A stretch of 64,000 nt of DNA from the NCBI RefSeq assembly GCF_028372415.1, contig NC_092872.1:392544853-392608852 (forward strand). Direction: 5' to 3'. This DNA is from Notamacropus eugenii (Eukaryota; Chordata; Mammalia; Diprotodontia; Macropodidae). Positions 21,936 to 33,004 of the stretch are shown here, one piece after another. The notes under the pieces are model-generated. The model saw nothing but the letters and a program-made list of their open reading frames with translations. It ran no database searches and was not told where the DNA came from. How positions within the stretch are numbered: position 1 is the stretch's first letter; the number at the start of each line of letters is the position of its first letter. Made by a program: the position numbers and the translations under genes.

Positions 21936-23554
21936 AATAGGAAAAAGAAATCATAAAGGATTTAATAAGGCTAAACTATTTACCTTACTACATGGAAGGA
22001 TGATACTTATTACCTCATAAGACCTTTCTTCTTATTGAGATAGTAGAAAGGAGTATATATAGAGAAGGCAACAGTGTGAATTGAATATGAAGAGACTATA
22101 TCTGAAAAAAATTAAATTAAATTAAGGGATGAGAGAGGAATATACATGAAGAAAAGGGAAGGGACCAATAGAATGAGATAAATTCGCTCAAATAAAATAG
22201 TAAAAAAAAAAAAGCTTTTGGAGTGGAAGAAAAGAGAGATCAAGGGGATTGAGTGAACTTTACTCACACCAGAATTGGCTCAGAGAGGGAATAATATACA
22301 CATTCAACTGAATACAGAAATCTATCTTACTCTACAGGAAAGTAGGAGTGAAAGATGATAAGTAAAGGTAGGGATGATAAAAGAGAGTGAAGATTGGGAG
22401 AGTCAGTCAGAAGCAAAAGTGTTTTGAGGAGGTGCATGATAGAAAGGAGAGAGAAGAGAATAAATGGGACAACAGGATGGAAAGAAATATAGTTATTAAT
22501 AGTAACTGTGAAAAAGTTTTGAAGCAAGTTTTTCTGAAAAACAGTTTCTCAAACAGGAAACTGACTCAAATTTATAAAAACAAGAGTCAATCCCCAGTAG
22601 ATAAACGAGGAAAAGATATGAGTTTCAAAATGAAATAAGGTTATCTATAGCCATATTAAAAAATACTCTAACCCTTTATTGATGAGAGAAATGCAAATTA
22701 AAATAATTCTAAGGTACTACCTCATGCCTATTAGATTGGCTAATTGAACAAAAAAGGAAAATGACTGATGTTGAAAGGGATGTGCAAAAAATGAGACATT
22801 AATGGACTGCTGATGGAGTTGTGAACTCATTCAACCAGTCTGTGGAACAATTTGGAACTATGCTGAAAGGTCTATGAAACTGTTCGTATGTACACTTATG
22901 ACATAGCAATAGCACTCCTAGGAAAGTATCCCAAAAGAGACAAAAATGAAAATGTCCTGTATGTGTATTAGAGCAGCTCTTTTCTGGTAAAAAGAATAGG
23001 AAATTGTGGGGATACCCATGAATTGGGGAATGGTTAAACACAGTGCTGAATATGATGATCGAGTGCTATTGTGCTATAAGAAATGATGAGCAAGATGCAC
23101 TCAGAAAAACCTAGAAAGACTTAGATGAGCTAATGCACAGTAAAATGCACTCTTTAGAGTGTATCAGCAAACTTATAAGATGATCAGCTATGAGTGACTC
23201 AGCTATTCTCAGCAATAAAATGGCCCAAGACAACTTTGAAGTACTTATCATGAAAAATGCTATCCAATACCAGAGAAAGCAGTGATGGTATCTGCGTACT
23301 TATTGAAGCCTACATTTTTATTTTTTTTTTCTTTTTGGTGTATGTTTTCTCTCATAGCATTACTACATGTTTTACATGATTACATAAGCACAGCCTATAT
23401 CAAATTCCTTGTCTTTTCAATGAGTGTGGGTGGGTAGAGAGGAAGAGGAAGAGAATTTGGAACTTAAAGTTTTAAAAATAAACGTCAAATTTATTTTTTA
23501 CACATAACTGGGGAAAGTAAAATGCTAAATAAAATTTTGAAAAAAGAAAACTGG

Positions 23555-24360
23555 AGAACAATGTAAAATGCATGGAGACTGGAGATACAATCTTATTTGT
23601 GAAGCTAGAAGTAAATCAGTGTTTTGAATGTACAGTGCATGAAGCACAGTTAAGTATTAAAAGAACATTGAAAGGTTCAAAGAGATGAGAGTAATGACTC
23701 AAATTGTAAACAGCTTTAAATATATCAAACAGAGAAGTTTAAACTTAATCCAAGAGATAACTCCTTGAATATGAGAATGATATACTCAGACCTATAAATT
23801 AGAAGAAATAAATTACTTTTCTCCAGATAGGTGGTGAATCAATTAGAATAAAGAGAGATTCGATTTGGAAAAACCAGTTAGAGTCCTATCCCAATTGCAC
23901 AACTGGAAATTAATGAAGGACTAAATTGAGGTTATAGCTCTGTAAGTGGAAGAAGGGGCATATTCAAGAAATGTTGTAAAGATAAAATTTATAAAATTTG
24001 GCAACAGAATTTAATGTGTGACTTTAATGTGATTTTAATGTAATGTGTAATGTGATTGAGGGTTTGGAGTCTAGTATTATGCCAAATTTGGACTGAGAAG
24101 ATGGTGTTCTTGCCAAGAAAAGGAAAGTTTAGAAGAGAAGAAGGTTTCAGGAAATGATAACAAGATCTGTTTTGGAATGTTGCGTTTGAGATACCTTTGG
24201 AACACCCAGTTACAGTGTCCAAAATGCAATTGGTGATATAAGAATGGAAAGAATAGGGTTTATACATAGATATCAGAATCATATGCATAAAGGCAGTAAT
24301 TAATTGAACCATAGGTATTTATGAGAACACCAAGTAAGATAATGACAATGGATAAAAGAA
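23555..24360 (-). mobile_element. L2 LINE, antisense, continuation right of the L1
   Basis: It continues the L2 left at 19989. Antisense L2 blocks are visible: ATTCAAGAAATGTTGTAAAGATAAA (about 23961-23985), ACAAGATCTGTTTTGGAATGTTGCGTTTGAGAT (about 24161-24193) and the following 'cagtt...caattgg' block. Coding potential is lost. A local AATGTGTAATGTGATTTTAATG duplication lies at about 24010-24060. Confidence 0.7.
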
Positions 24361-24399
24361 AAAAAGAGCATCTAAGGAGAGATTGAATGTATGTGGCAT

Positions 24400-24689
24400 T
24401 GATGAATATTTAGCAACAGAGACTGTACAATAGCCTCTGTCATTGAATAACTTACAATCAAGCCAAAAGAGTCAACATGTAAAAAAGAGGTATAGACAAA
24501 ATTATACAAAATAATATGTGACAATTTTAGGAAAAATCACTGTAGTCGGGAAAATATGAAAAGTCTTTTTCTATATATTGACACTTGAACTGATCATTGA
24601 AAGACACAAGGAATTCTAAGAGGTGCAAGGGAGGAAGGAGTACATTCCAAGCATGGTGTGCGGGAGGGGGTGGGAGGATAACTAATTAA
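24400..24689 (-). mobile_element. L2 LINE, antisense, third fragment
   Basis: It resembles the L2 3' part in antisense (GAATAACTTACAATCAAGCC; GACACTTGAACTGATCATTGAAAGA; GAGTACATTCCAAGCATGGTG). It ends at the target site of the next HAL1-like insertion. Confidence 0.55.
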
Positions 24690-25378
24690 AAAACACAGAC
24701 TAGGGGAGGAGGGGTCAAGATACAGAGTAGAAAGATACACATACACTAGCTCCTATCCCACAGCCCACAAAATACCTGTAAAGAAGAACTCTCAACAAAT
24801 TCTGGAGCAGCAGAAACCACAGAACAACGGACTGGAGGAGATTTCTGTCCCAGGGAGACCTGAAAGACCAACAGGAAAGGTCTGTAGTGCACCAGACGTG
24901 GAGCAGAGCCCAGCTCTGCCTTGCCCAAGCAGCACCAAGAGGAGCAAATCTGAGCATGCGTCAGGGATGGAATTTCAAGCAGCAGCACAGATCCTTCGAC
25001 CCACAGGCACCAAAAGTCAGTGAAAGGGTCTTTTTGGCTAGAAAAGAGGGGAGCAGGGTGTCCTCATAACTCAGGTCTCCTCAGGAGGCAGCAGTAGAGG
25101 CAGCAGCAGAAGGAGCTCACAAAGCAGCCAGTAGCCTGCATCCATTGTTGTAGGTCTCATCAGAAAGCCCATGAGGGAACTGAGCCCCATGTGATTGTCC
25201 TGACCCCACCTGAGCAGCTGATCTTAATCTCACACTGAATAGCAGCCCTGCCCCCTCTTAAAACCCTGAGGTTTGGGAGCAGCTCATTTGAATCTCAGTT
25301 TCCAGTGTTGGCTTGGCCAAGCTGGAAGCCAAGAGGTTGTGGAGAGAAAACTCAGAAGTCAAGTAACTGGTTGGGAAA

Positions 25379-26364
25379 ATGCCCAAAAAACGAAAAAAAA
25401 TGACTATAGTAGTTTACTTTCTTGGGGAACAGGTGTCTCCCCCCATTCTTTCGGATGAGGAAGAACAAGGCATACTGTCAGAGGAAGTCAAGGCCTCTAC
25501 CTCCAAAGGGAACTTAAACTGGGTTCAGACAATAGAAGGCCTTAAAAAACAAGTTAGCAGAATACTAAAGAAGAACCAAAAAATCCTGAGGAAAATAACA
25601 GCTTTAAAAAGAGGCTAAATCAATTGGAAAAAGATGTCCAAAAAGCCAACATGGAGAAGGAGGTTATAAAAAGCGGAATTAGCCAAATGGAGGAGAAGTT
25701 TCAAAAGCTCACTGAACAAACTAATTCCCTGAAAGAGAGAATTGAGTTCAAGGAAACAAATGACTGTGAGTTAAACCAAGCAGTTAGTAAGCAAAACCAA
25801 AAATTTGAAAAAAATAGAAGATAAAGTGAAACAACTCATTGAAAAAACAACTGACCTGGAAAATAGATCCAGGAGAAATAATTTAAAAATTACTGGACTA
25901 CCTGAAAGCCAAGATCAAAAAAGAGCCTAGACAATATCATCCATGAAATTATCAAGGAAAACTGCCCTGATATTCTAGAACCAGAGGGCAAAATAAATAT
26001 TGAAAGAATCCACTGATCACCTCCTGAAAGAGACCTGAACAGAGAAACTCCTAGGAATATTGTGGCCAAATTTCAGAGTTACCAGGTCAAGGAGAAAATA
26101 CTGCAAGCAGCTATAAAGAAACAATTTGAGTACTGTAGAAATACAATCAGGATAACACAGGATCTGGCAGCTTCAACATTAAGGGATCGAAGGGCTTGGA
26201 ATGGGATTTTTCAGAAGTCAAAGGAACTGGGATTGAAACCAAGAATCACCTACTCAGCAAATCTGAATATAATACTTCAAGAGGAAAAATGGTCATTCAG
26301 TGATATAGACGACTTACAAGAATTCATGTTAAGGAAAAGACCAGATCTGTATTTAAAATTTTGA
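25379..26364 (+). pseudogene. ORF1 of HAL1 copy B, with frameshifts
   Basis: It starts MPKKRKKMTIVVYFLGEQVS at 25379 and breaks in the coiled coil at about 25618. It reopens at 25624-25824 (coil) and breaks again at an A-run near 25810. It is open again from 26062 to 26364 through the C-terminal domain (IRITQDLAASTLRDRRAWN, then ITYSANLNIILQEEKWSFSD), ending at a natural-looking stop. This last part shows the full length of the C-terminal domain that other copies lose at a TGA. Confidence 0.82.
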
Positions 26365-26522
26365 CTTCCCAAGATAAGGATCAAGAGAAGCATGAAAAGG
26401 TAAACAAAAGAAAAATGCTAAAAGACTCTGTAAAGCTGAACTGTTTACATTACTACATGGGAAGAAAATATTTTTAATGCTTGAATATTTTCTCAGTATT
26501 TGGGTAGTTGGAGAGATTATAC

Positions 26523-26599
26523 ATACACACACACACAGACACACACCCATATAGATAGATAGAGAGTACAGGGTGTGTTATATCAGAAGAGATGATATC

Positions 26600-26633
<34 letters not shown>
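26523..26633 (+). repeat. CA microsatellites in HAL1 copy B 3' UTR
   Basis: Two (CA)n runs are separated by about 55 bases containing (ATAG)n, at the shared microsatellite position downstream of ORF1. Confidence 0.88.
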
Positions 26634-26634
<1 letters not shown>

Positions 26635-27423
26635 CAAAATAAAATAAAAATTAAGGGGTGAAGGAGGAAAATTCCAGGAAGAGAAAGGGAGTAATGGAAC
26701 AGGGCAGGCTATAACTCATAAAAGAGATAAGAAAAATCTTATTCAATGGAGGAGATATGGGAGAAAGGGAGAGGGGGAAAAATAAAGCTACTCTCTCCAC
26801 ATGTGGCTGAAGGAGGAAATAACGTGCTCACTAAATTTGATAAGAAAATTTATATCACACCACAGGAAAGTAGGAGAGGAGGTGACAAGTGGGGTGAGGG
26901 GAATGTTAGAAGAGAGGGCAATGGGAGAAGGGAGTCACTAGAAATAAACACTTTTGAGAAGGAACAAGGTCAAATGTAGGGGGAAAAATAAAGGGGGATA
27001 GGGTAGGACAGAGGGCAATATAATTAGTATTACACAACATAATTATTATGGAAATCTTTTGCAAAAGAACATGTATTTAATGTGTATTGAATTGCTTCCC
27101 TTCTCAGTGGGGCTGGGGAGGGAGGGGGAAAAGTAAAGAAGTTGGAATTCAAAGTATTGAAAATGAATGTTGAGAATTTTTATTGCACATAATCAGGAAA
27201 TGAGAACTACAATCAATGGGGTATGGAAATTTATCTTGCCCTGCAAGAAAAGAGAGAAGATAGGGATAGGAGAGGGGTGGGGTGTGAAAGAAGGGAGGGT
27301 ACATTGAGGGAAGAAGTAATCAGAATGCAAGGTATTAGGAAGCAGGAGGAGGGGAGTGATGGGGAGAAAAATTGGACATGTTACAAAGTGAGGTAAAAGC
27401 AATTAGTATTAAAACAACAGACT

Positions 27424-28380
27424 GAATTAATTACTGAGAATAAATCAATGACATCTTTAGCTTAGAGAAAAGGATTTCAGTATAAATTTCCTAGAGAAAG
27501 GTAACCTCGGGTAAAATTTGGCATTGATGGAAAAGTCAAGGTTTTAATGGGAAATTTGATTTTATGATTGCTATTTAATCAAGAACTAGAACATTTATAG
27601 AAAAGCATGTAAGCCACTTAAGACTTGCCTCAAAAGATCTTCTTTAGCCAAAGTGAAATTATAATCATATTTTAAACCTGGTTATTGAAACTTGCCATTT
27701 TTAGATGCTATGGGACCATGAAGTGACTGTTCTTCTGAGTCTAACTCCAGGTATGGGTAGCAAGAGGGGCGATCTGAGCCTCCAATCCATGGTGCCAGAA
27801 AACTGATGAGATGCTGGTATGAACTGCATAAGGTGATCTCAAGGGAAGGGTGGGAGAGTGACTGTTCAGCATGGGCTGAGGTGGGATTCTCCTGACTCAA
27901 TTTCCCCACTGACACCTGGCAGACTTTAAGCCTGACTGAACGCAAGTGGATAATCTAATCCTGCCTGGAACTGACATGAAGTTGGGGAGATATTGCATCC
28001 TTGCAATTTCCCTACTCTTGTTGGCAATTTCCTATAGTCAAAATGTTTGTAAGCTTAATACCAGTTCTATTCAATTATAGATTATTCGTAGGGGAACATT
28101 CGAGGTTGTCTAAAATGAAGCTATTAGGCATAGGACTTTAGAGCAACAACAATAAGTTAGGGTCCTTTAATTCTCAGTAATACTGTGGAGATAATTAGGT
28201 TGAGAGCTTGTAAAGTTAACACTATAAATATTATTTGTGTCTCAGTTGGCTTATGTTTAAAAAAAATTCTTTTTTGGTCCATATTGTAACTTCTTTAAAA
28301 AGAAGTATCACCTGACCAAAAGTTTGAATTGCCTTATTTGTTATAAACTGTGTTAAAAATAATTAAATAAGTAAAAACCC
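27424..28380. other. No gene; unassigned DNA
   Basis: Nothing recognisable. The segment at about 27,690-27,990 is more GC-rich than its neighbours and could be an unclassified LTR or old repeat. No reading frame or splice-flanked exon is convincing. Confidence 0.45.
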
Positions 28381-28960
28381 ACAAACTAGGAGATGGAATT
28401 TCATGCATGGGGAACAGTAAGAAGGTACATTTCATTAAACTATAGACCATATGTGCCATTAGAGATTTTAAGAGTGAATGGATGGTAAGGAGGTCCCAGA
28501 ATCAAGGGGATGTTATTTCTTTTTTCTAGGAGGATAATAGTGAAAAGATAAGACATAATAACTTGAGAGAATGACAATATGGAGGGAATTTGAAAGTAAT
28601 GGGATATATCCAAATATATTTGAGAAAGTAGGAAAAGAAACAATAAAAAAAGGAAAGATCAAAAATTAAAAGGAAAGAATGAAACATGGTACTTTCAGGA
28701 ATGGATAGAATCAAGGGCAAAATGCAAATGGTACTCTAGTTAAGAAGAAAGCCATTTCCTTTACTGAGATGGGAATTAAGGAGGACATGACAACACAAGA
28801 AGTAAGAAGAATTTCTGTTGCAGAGGTGGGGAGGAATAAAGGAGCCTATGGCCTTAATTCTCCTCCTAAAGTAGGAGTGAAGAAAATATGTTTCTGGAGA
28901 AGGGTTTGCAAATGTAAAGAAAAAGAATAGAGATCATTTGGGAAGTCCTTCAAATACAAA
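28381..28960 (-). repeat. Possible antisense L2-related relic
   Basis: GGAGATGGAATTTCATGCATGGGGAACAGTAAGAAGG resembles an antisense L2 block, also seen at about 23575-23610. The rest (28470-28960) is purine-rich and uncertain. No gene is seen. Confidence 0.35.
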
Positions 28961-29101
28961 TTTTGGTTTATTTAGTCTGAAGTTTATGACTTTCTCCAAA
29001 AGCCCTCAGCAATTTGGAATATGGAATAAAGAAAAGCAACTCACTCCACAGGCCTATTAATTTCAATATGTGAACTCTTTTTAAAAGGCCTGTGTGATAG
29101 G

Positions 29102-29104
<3 letters not shown>

Positions 29105-29174
<70 letters not shown>
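29105..29174 (+). repeat. (CT)35 microsatellite
   Basis: About 70 bases of uninterrupted CT, followed by a TATG/TGTA-rich tract to about 29,235. It is not inside a recognised transposon. Confidence 0.95.
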
Positions 29175-29178
<4 letters not shown>

Positions 29179-30255
29179 ACATATATATGTATGTGTGTAT
29201 GTATGTATATGTATGATGTATGTATATATGTATGTATTTTTTTAAAAGTTCCTAAAAGCATTGCTATTAACATATGTAACAAAATGAGTATATGGGTTAG
29301 ACATTTTGTACAAATATTTAGCTTCTTGAAGGAATGATAATTTAAAATTTTCATGGCAACAAGAAATTCACAGTCTGTTAACCTTCAAAAATTGCCTCTA
29401 ATCCAGAGCATCCCCCATGAATTCTTTTTTTTAAATTTATTTATTTACTTTTAGTTTTCAACATTCATTTAGACAAGATTTTGAATTCCAAATTTTCTCC
29501 CCATCTCTCCCCTTCCCCACCTCAAAACACCATGCATTCTCATTACCATGACTCCAAATCTGCTCTCCCTTCTATCCCACCACTCCTTTCCCTTATCCCC
29601 ATCTTCTGTCATTACTTGTGGGGCAAGATAGATTTCTATACCCCATTACCTGTACTTTTTATTTCACAGTTGCATTAAAAAACAATTTTCAACATTCGTT
29701 CCTAAAACTTTGAGTTATACCTTCTCTCCTTTCCTCCCTATCCACCCATCCCTACTGAGAAAGCAGGCAATTCAATATAGGCTACATACGTGTAGTTTTG
29801 CAAGACTACCATGATAGTCATGTTGTGAACGATTAACTATATTTCCCTCCATCTTATCCTGCCCTGATTCATTCTATTCTTTCTCTTGACCTTGTCCCTC
29901 CCCTAAAGTGTTCACTCCTATTTATTCCATCCTCCCATTTGCTCTCCCTTCTATCTTCCCCTTCACCTGACATATGCCCTTCTTCCCTACTTTCCTGTAG
30001 TGTAGGATAAATTTTCATACCAAATTGAAAGTGCATATTATTCCCTCCTTAAGTCAAGTATGATGAAAGTAAGTTTTATTTTTTCCCCCTCACTTCCTCC
30101 TTTTCCCAGTCCTTTTAAAAAGCTTTTTCTTGCTTCTCTTATGAGAGATAATTTTTCCATTCCATTACTCCCTTTCTTCTTCCAATATATTCCTCTCTCA
30201 CATTTTAATTTTATTTTTTTGATATCATCCCTTCCTATTCAACTCACCCTGTGCA

Positions 30256-30256
<1 letters not shown>

Positions 30257-30320
<64 letters not shown>

Positions 30321-30345
30321 CCTATCTATCTATCTATCTATCTAC

Positions 30346-30399
<54 letters not shown>

Positions 30400-30434
30400 G
30401 TGTGTGCGCACGTGTGTATGTATGTATGTATGTA

Positions 30435-30465
<31 letters not shown>

Positions 30466-30466
30466 A
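30257..30466 (+). repeat. Compound microsatellite (CT)n-(CTAT)n-(TG/TATG)n
   Basis: About 62 bases of (TC)n, about 78 bases of (CTAT)n with one CTAC unit, then about 65 bases of TG and TATG units. It lies at the shared HAL1 3' UTR microsatellite position. Confidence 0.95.
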
Positions 30467-30819
30467 ATCCCTCCACATATCCAATTATTGAAAAAAGTAT
30501 CAAGAGTTAGAAATATTATCTTTCCCTGTAGGAATGCCAGCAGTTCAGCTTCAAAAAGTCCCTTATAATTCTCTTTCCTGTTTACCTTTCCGTAAGTTTC
30601 TTGATTCATGTGTTTAAAAGCAAATGTTTTATTCAACTCTGGTCTTTTCATCAAGATTGTTTAAAAATCCTCTATTTCATTGAATGACTATTTTTCCCCT
30701 AAAGTGATATACTCAGTTTTGCTGGGTAAGAGGTTCTTGGTTTTAATCCTAGTTCCTTTGACATCCAGAGTCTAGGCTCTTTTTTTGGTTGTGACTTTCA
30801 GTTAGTCCTATAATTTTTG

Positions 30820-30820
<1 letters not shown>

Positions 30821-30882
<62 letters not shown>

Positions 30883-30892
30883 GTATATATAG
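30821..30892 (+). repeat. (TA)n microsatellite in the nested L1 tail
   Basis: About 60 bases of TA repeat, evidently grown from the A-rich tail of the nested antisense L1. Confidence 0.93.
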
Positions 30893-31881
30893 TTGTTGTT
30901 GTTTTTTTTTTATTTTCAGTGTTCTACAGTCACTACCATGTAGCTTACCTTTTTTCTCTCCCTCCCCTTCTTCCTCTCTCCCTTCCCCCTTCCTCCCTGA
31001 GACAGCATACAATTTTATATAGGTTCTACACGTACATTCCTATTAAAGACATTTTCACCATAATCATGTTGCATAGAAGAATTAAAATGAAAGGGAGGAA
31101 TCATATAACAAACCAAACTGTAATACAAAAGAAGATGATCTGCTACATTCTGTGATTGAATTCCATAGTTCTTTCTCTGGATGTGGAAGGCATTTTGCCT
31201 TAAGATACCATTGGGAATATTTTAGGTCCTTGCATTGGAGTTGTGTACTGTCTACCAGAAAAAATCCTCACACACTGTCGTTGTTGCTGTGTACAAAATT
31301 CTCATGGTTCTGCATCTTTTGCTCAGCATCGTATCATATAAGTCTTTCCAGGCCTCTCTGAAGTCTTCTTATAGCACAATAGTGTTCTATTACATTCCAT
31401 ACCATAGTTTATTCAGCCATTCCCCTATTGATGGGCATCCCCTTGATTTTCAGTTTCTGGCCAACATAACATGTACTGCAATAAATATTTTTGTGCATGT
31501 AGGATATTTTCCCAACTTTATGATCTCTTGGGGATAGAAGTGGTATTTTTGGATCAAAGCATATGCACATTTTTATAGCTCTTTGGACATAGTTTCAAAT
31601 TGCTTTCCAGAATGGTTGGATCAGCTCATAGCTCCATTAACAATGAATTTGTGTTCCCACTCTCCCACATCTTCTCCAACATTTATCATTTTCCTATTCT
31701 CTCATATTAGCCAATCTCATAAGTATGATGTGATATCTCAGAGTTGTTTTGATTAATTAATAGTGATTTAGATCATTTTTTCATATGATTATAGATAGCT
31801 TAAATTTCTTACTCTGAAGGAGTTTGTCTGATAGCTTAGGTGAGTAGTTTCTCTCATTCCACCATCTTGGCTTGGTCCCAT
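30821..31881 (-). mobile_element. Mini-L1: 5' terminus joined directly to the ORF2 3' end, nested in HAL1 copy H
   Basis: It is bracketed by CCTATAATTTTTGA (30807-30820) and CCCATAATTTTTAA (31882-31895), an imperfect TSD. On the minus strand it starts at 31881 with an L1 5' terminus containing CCAAGATGGTGG. Within about 70-80 bases it changes to late ORF2 sequence (near 31805), then the ORF2 C-terminus, the 3' UTR and an A/TA-rich tail. About 5 kb of normal L1 is absent. The right-hand edge of the junction aligns with ...TTTTCAGAG in the intact L1 (6240-6250), a possible splice-acceptor context. Confidence 0.78.
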
Positions 31882-32355
31882 CCCATAATTTTTAAATTGT
31901 CTCTCCTGGATCTATTTTTCACATCAGTTACTTTTCCAATAAGATATTTCACATTGTCTTCTATTTTTTCATTCATTTGGTTTGGTTTTGAAATTTCTTG
32001 GTTTTCCATAAGGTCTTTAGCTTCTGTCTGCTCCATTCTAATTTTACATTAAAAAATCAGAGGATTGGAATACGATATTCCATAATGCGAAGGAGCTGGA
32101 AATATAACCAAGGATAAATTACCGAGAACAACTGAGCTAAATATTGCAGTCAAGGAGATAGACATTCAGTGAAATAAGGGATTTCCAGACCTTTCTGATG
32201 AAAAAGACAGAGCTCAATAGAAAATTCTGTCTTCAAACAAAAATCTCAAGAGAGTCATAAAAAGGCAAACAGGGGGAAAAACTTGTTATATAATATGGAC
32301 AAAGTATTTACATACCTGTAAGGGAAGATGATAATTGTTAATCTTGAGAATTGTA

Positions 32356-32357
32356 TA

Positions 32358-32425
<68 letters not shown>

Positions 32426-32535
32426 TATACATATATATACATATATATACATATATATATACATATATATATAAATAGATTAGATAGATAGATAGATACA
32501 GATAGATAGATACATAGATAGATACATAGATAAAA
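32356..32535 (+). repeat. (TA)n / CATATA / (GATA)n compound repeat
   Basis: About 65 bases of TA, then CATATATATA decamers, then GATA and GATACATA units. The homologous L1 spacer at about 2545-2585 has only a short seed (TATATTTATT...ATAGATAGGGGG). Confidence 0.92.
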
Positions 32536-33004
32536 GGGATATACATAAAGGGAGTGAGTGTAAAGTAAATGATGTGAAGATAAAAATGAGATTTAAGGGT
32601 GCAATGGGATTGTAACAGGAGATGTGAGAAGGAGGAGGCAGAAAAAGGTAAATTAAATCATAGAAAGAGGCATAAAATACATTACAGTAGAGAAAAGAGG
32701 GGAGGTAGATGAGCATTGTTTGAGAATTACTCTCATTGGATTTGGTTCAAAGAGGGAAAAACAAACTAACATAAGTATAAAAATCTAACTAACTCTATAG
32801 GCAGTAGGAGGGGAAAGGGGAAAGAAAAGGGAGGGGAGGTTAAAAGGGAGGGAAGAAGTAGTGAGAGAAAAGGGGAATAAATGCGAGGGAAGTTTAAAGA
32901 GGGGAGGAAAGACTGAGGGTGGCATGGACAAAAATTAAAACTATTTTGGAGGGGAAGGGGGAAGGATAAACTAAAAGTAAAAAGGGGGGAAAGAAGACAG
33001 AGGG

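Larger units (their letters stand above)
19990..23545 (+). mobile_element. L1 LINE, sense, 5' complete, with ORF2 mostly deleted
   Basis: A 3556-bp element flanked by GAAAACTGG at 19981-19989 and 23546-23554. It has an intact 5' terminus, a 5' UTR, a decayed ORF1 (about 20703-21935) and a purine-rich spacer with a HAL1-like 3' UTR block (about 21940-22530). At about 22530-22550 it jumps to late ORF2 (block QIYKNKSQSPVDKRGK at about 22568-22610), followed by the ORF2 C-terminus and a 3' UTR ending near 23545. About 3 kb (endonuclease and reverse transcriptase) is missing. Because the TSD brackets the whole unit, the deletion either preceded insertion or occurred later inside it. A 79-bp L1 insertion lies in its ORF1. 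Confidence 0.85.
24702..27410 (+). mobile_element. HAL1-like element, copy B
   Basis: A 2.7-kb unit with a 5' UTR (24702-25378), ORF1 (25379-26364), two CA microsatellites (about 26523-26545 and 26602-26633) and a purine-rich 3' UTR. A probable TSD flanks it: AAAACACAGACT at 24690-24701 and AAAACAACAGACT at 27411-27423. The YY1-like site is mutated (AAGATACAGAG). No ORF2 sequence is present. It is the only scoreable copy that keeps the arginine codon CGA where copies A, D, E and F have TGA. Confidence 0.8.
29428..32047 (-). mobile_element. HAL1-like element, copy H, antisense, containing a nested L1
   Basis: On the minus strand the ORF1 middle part (32047-31882) is interrupted by a nested L1 (30821-31881). 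It then resumes with the end of ORF1 (about 30820-30480), a compound microsatellite (30257-30466) and the HAL1 3' UTR ending in an A-rich tail at about 29428. About 300 bases of the ORF1 C-terminal region are deleted at about 30770. The 5' part is cut off at 32047, where a sense L1 begins. Confidence 0.78.

Noticed and set aside
28968..29354. Minus-strand frame with long Arg-Glu repeat
   Set aside because: It is the translation of the (CT)n microsatellite at 29105-29174, with no coding evidence around it.
29105..30466. CRISPR-like or satellite array
   Set aside because: The repeats are 2-4-bp microsatellites without spacers, in a eukaryotic genome.
30060..30568. Two plus-strand frames rich in Ser-Leu, Ile-Tyr-Leu-Ser and Cys-Val
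   Set aside because: They are readings of the compound CT/CTAT/TG microsatellite in HAL1 copy H.
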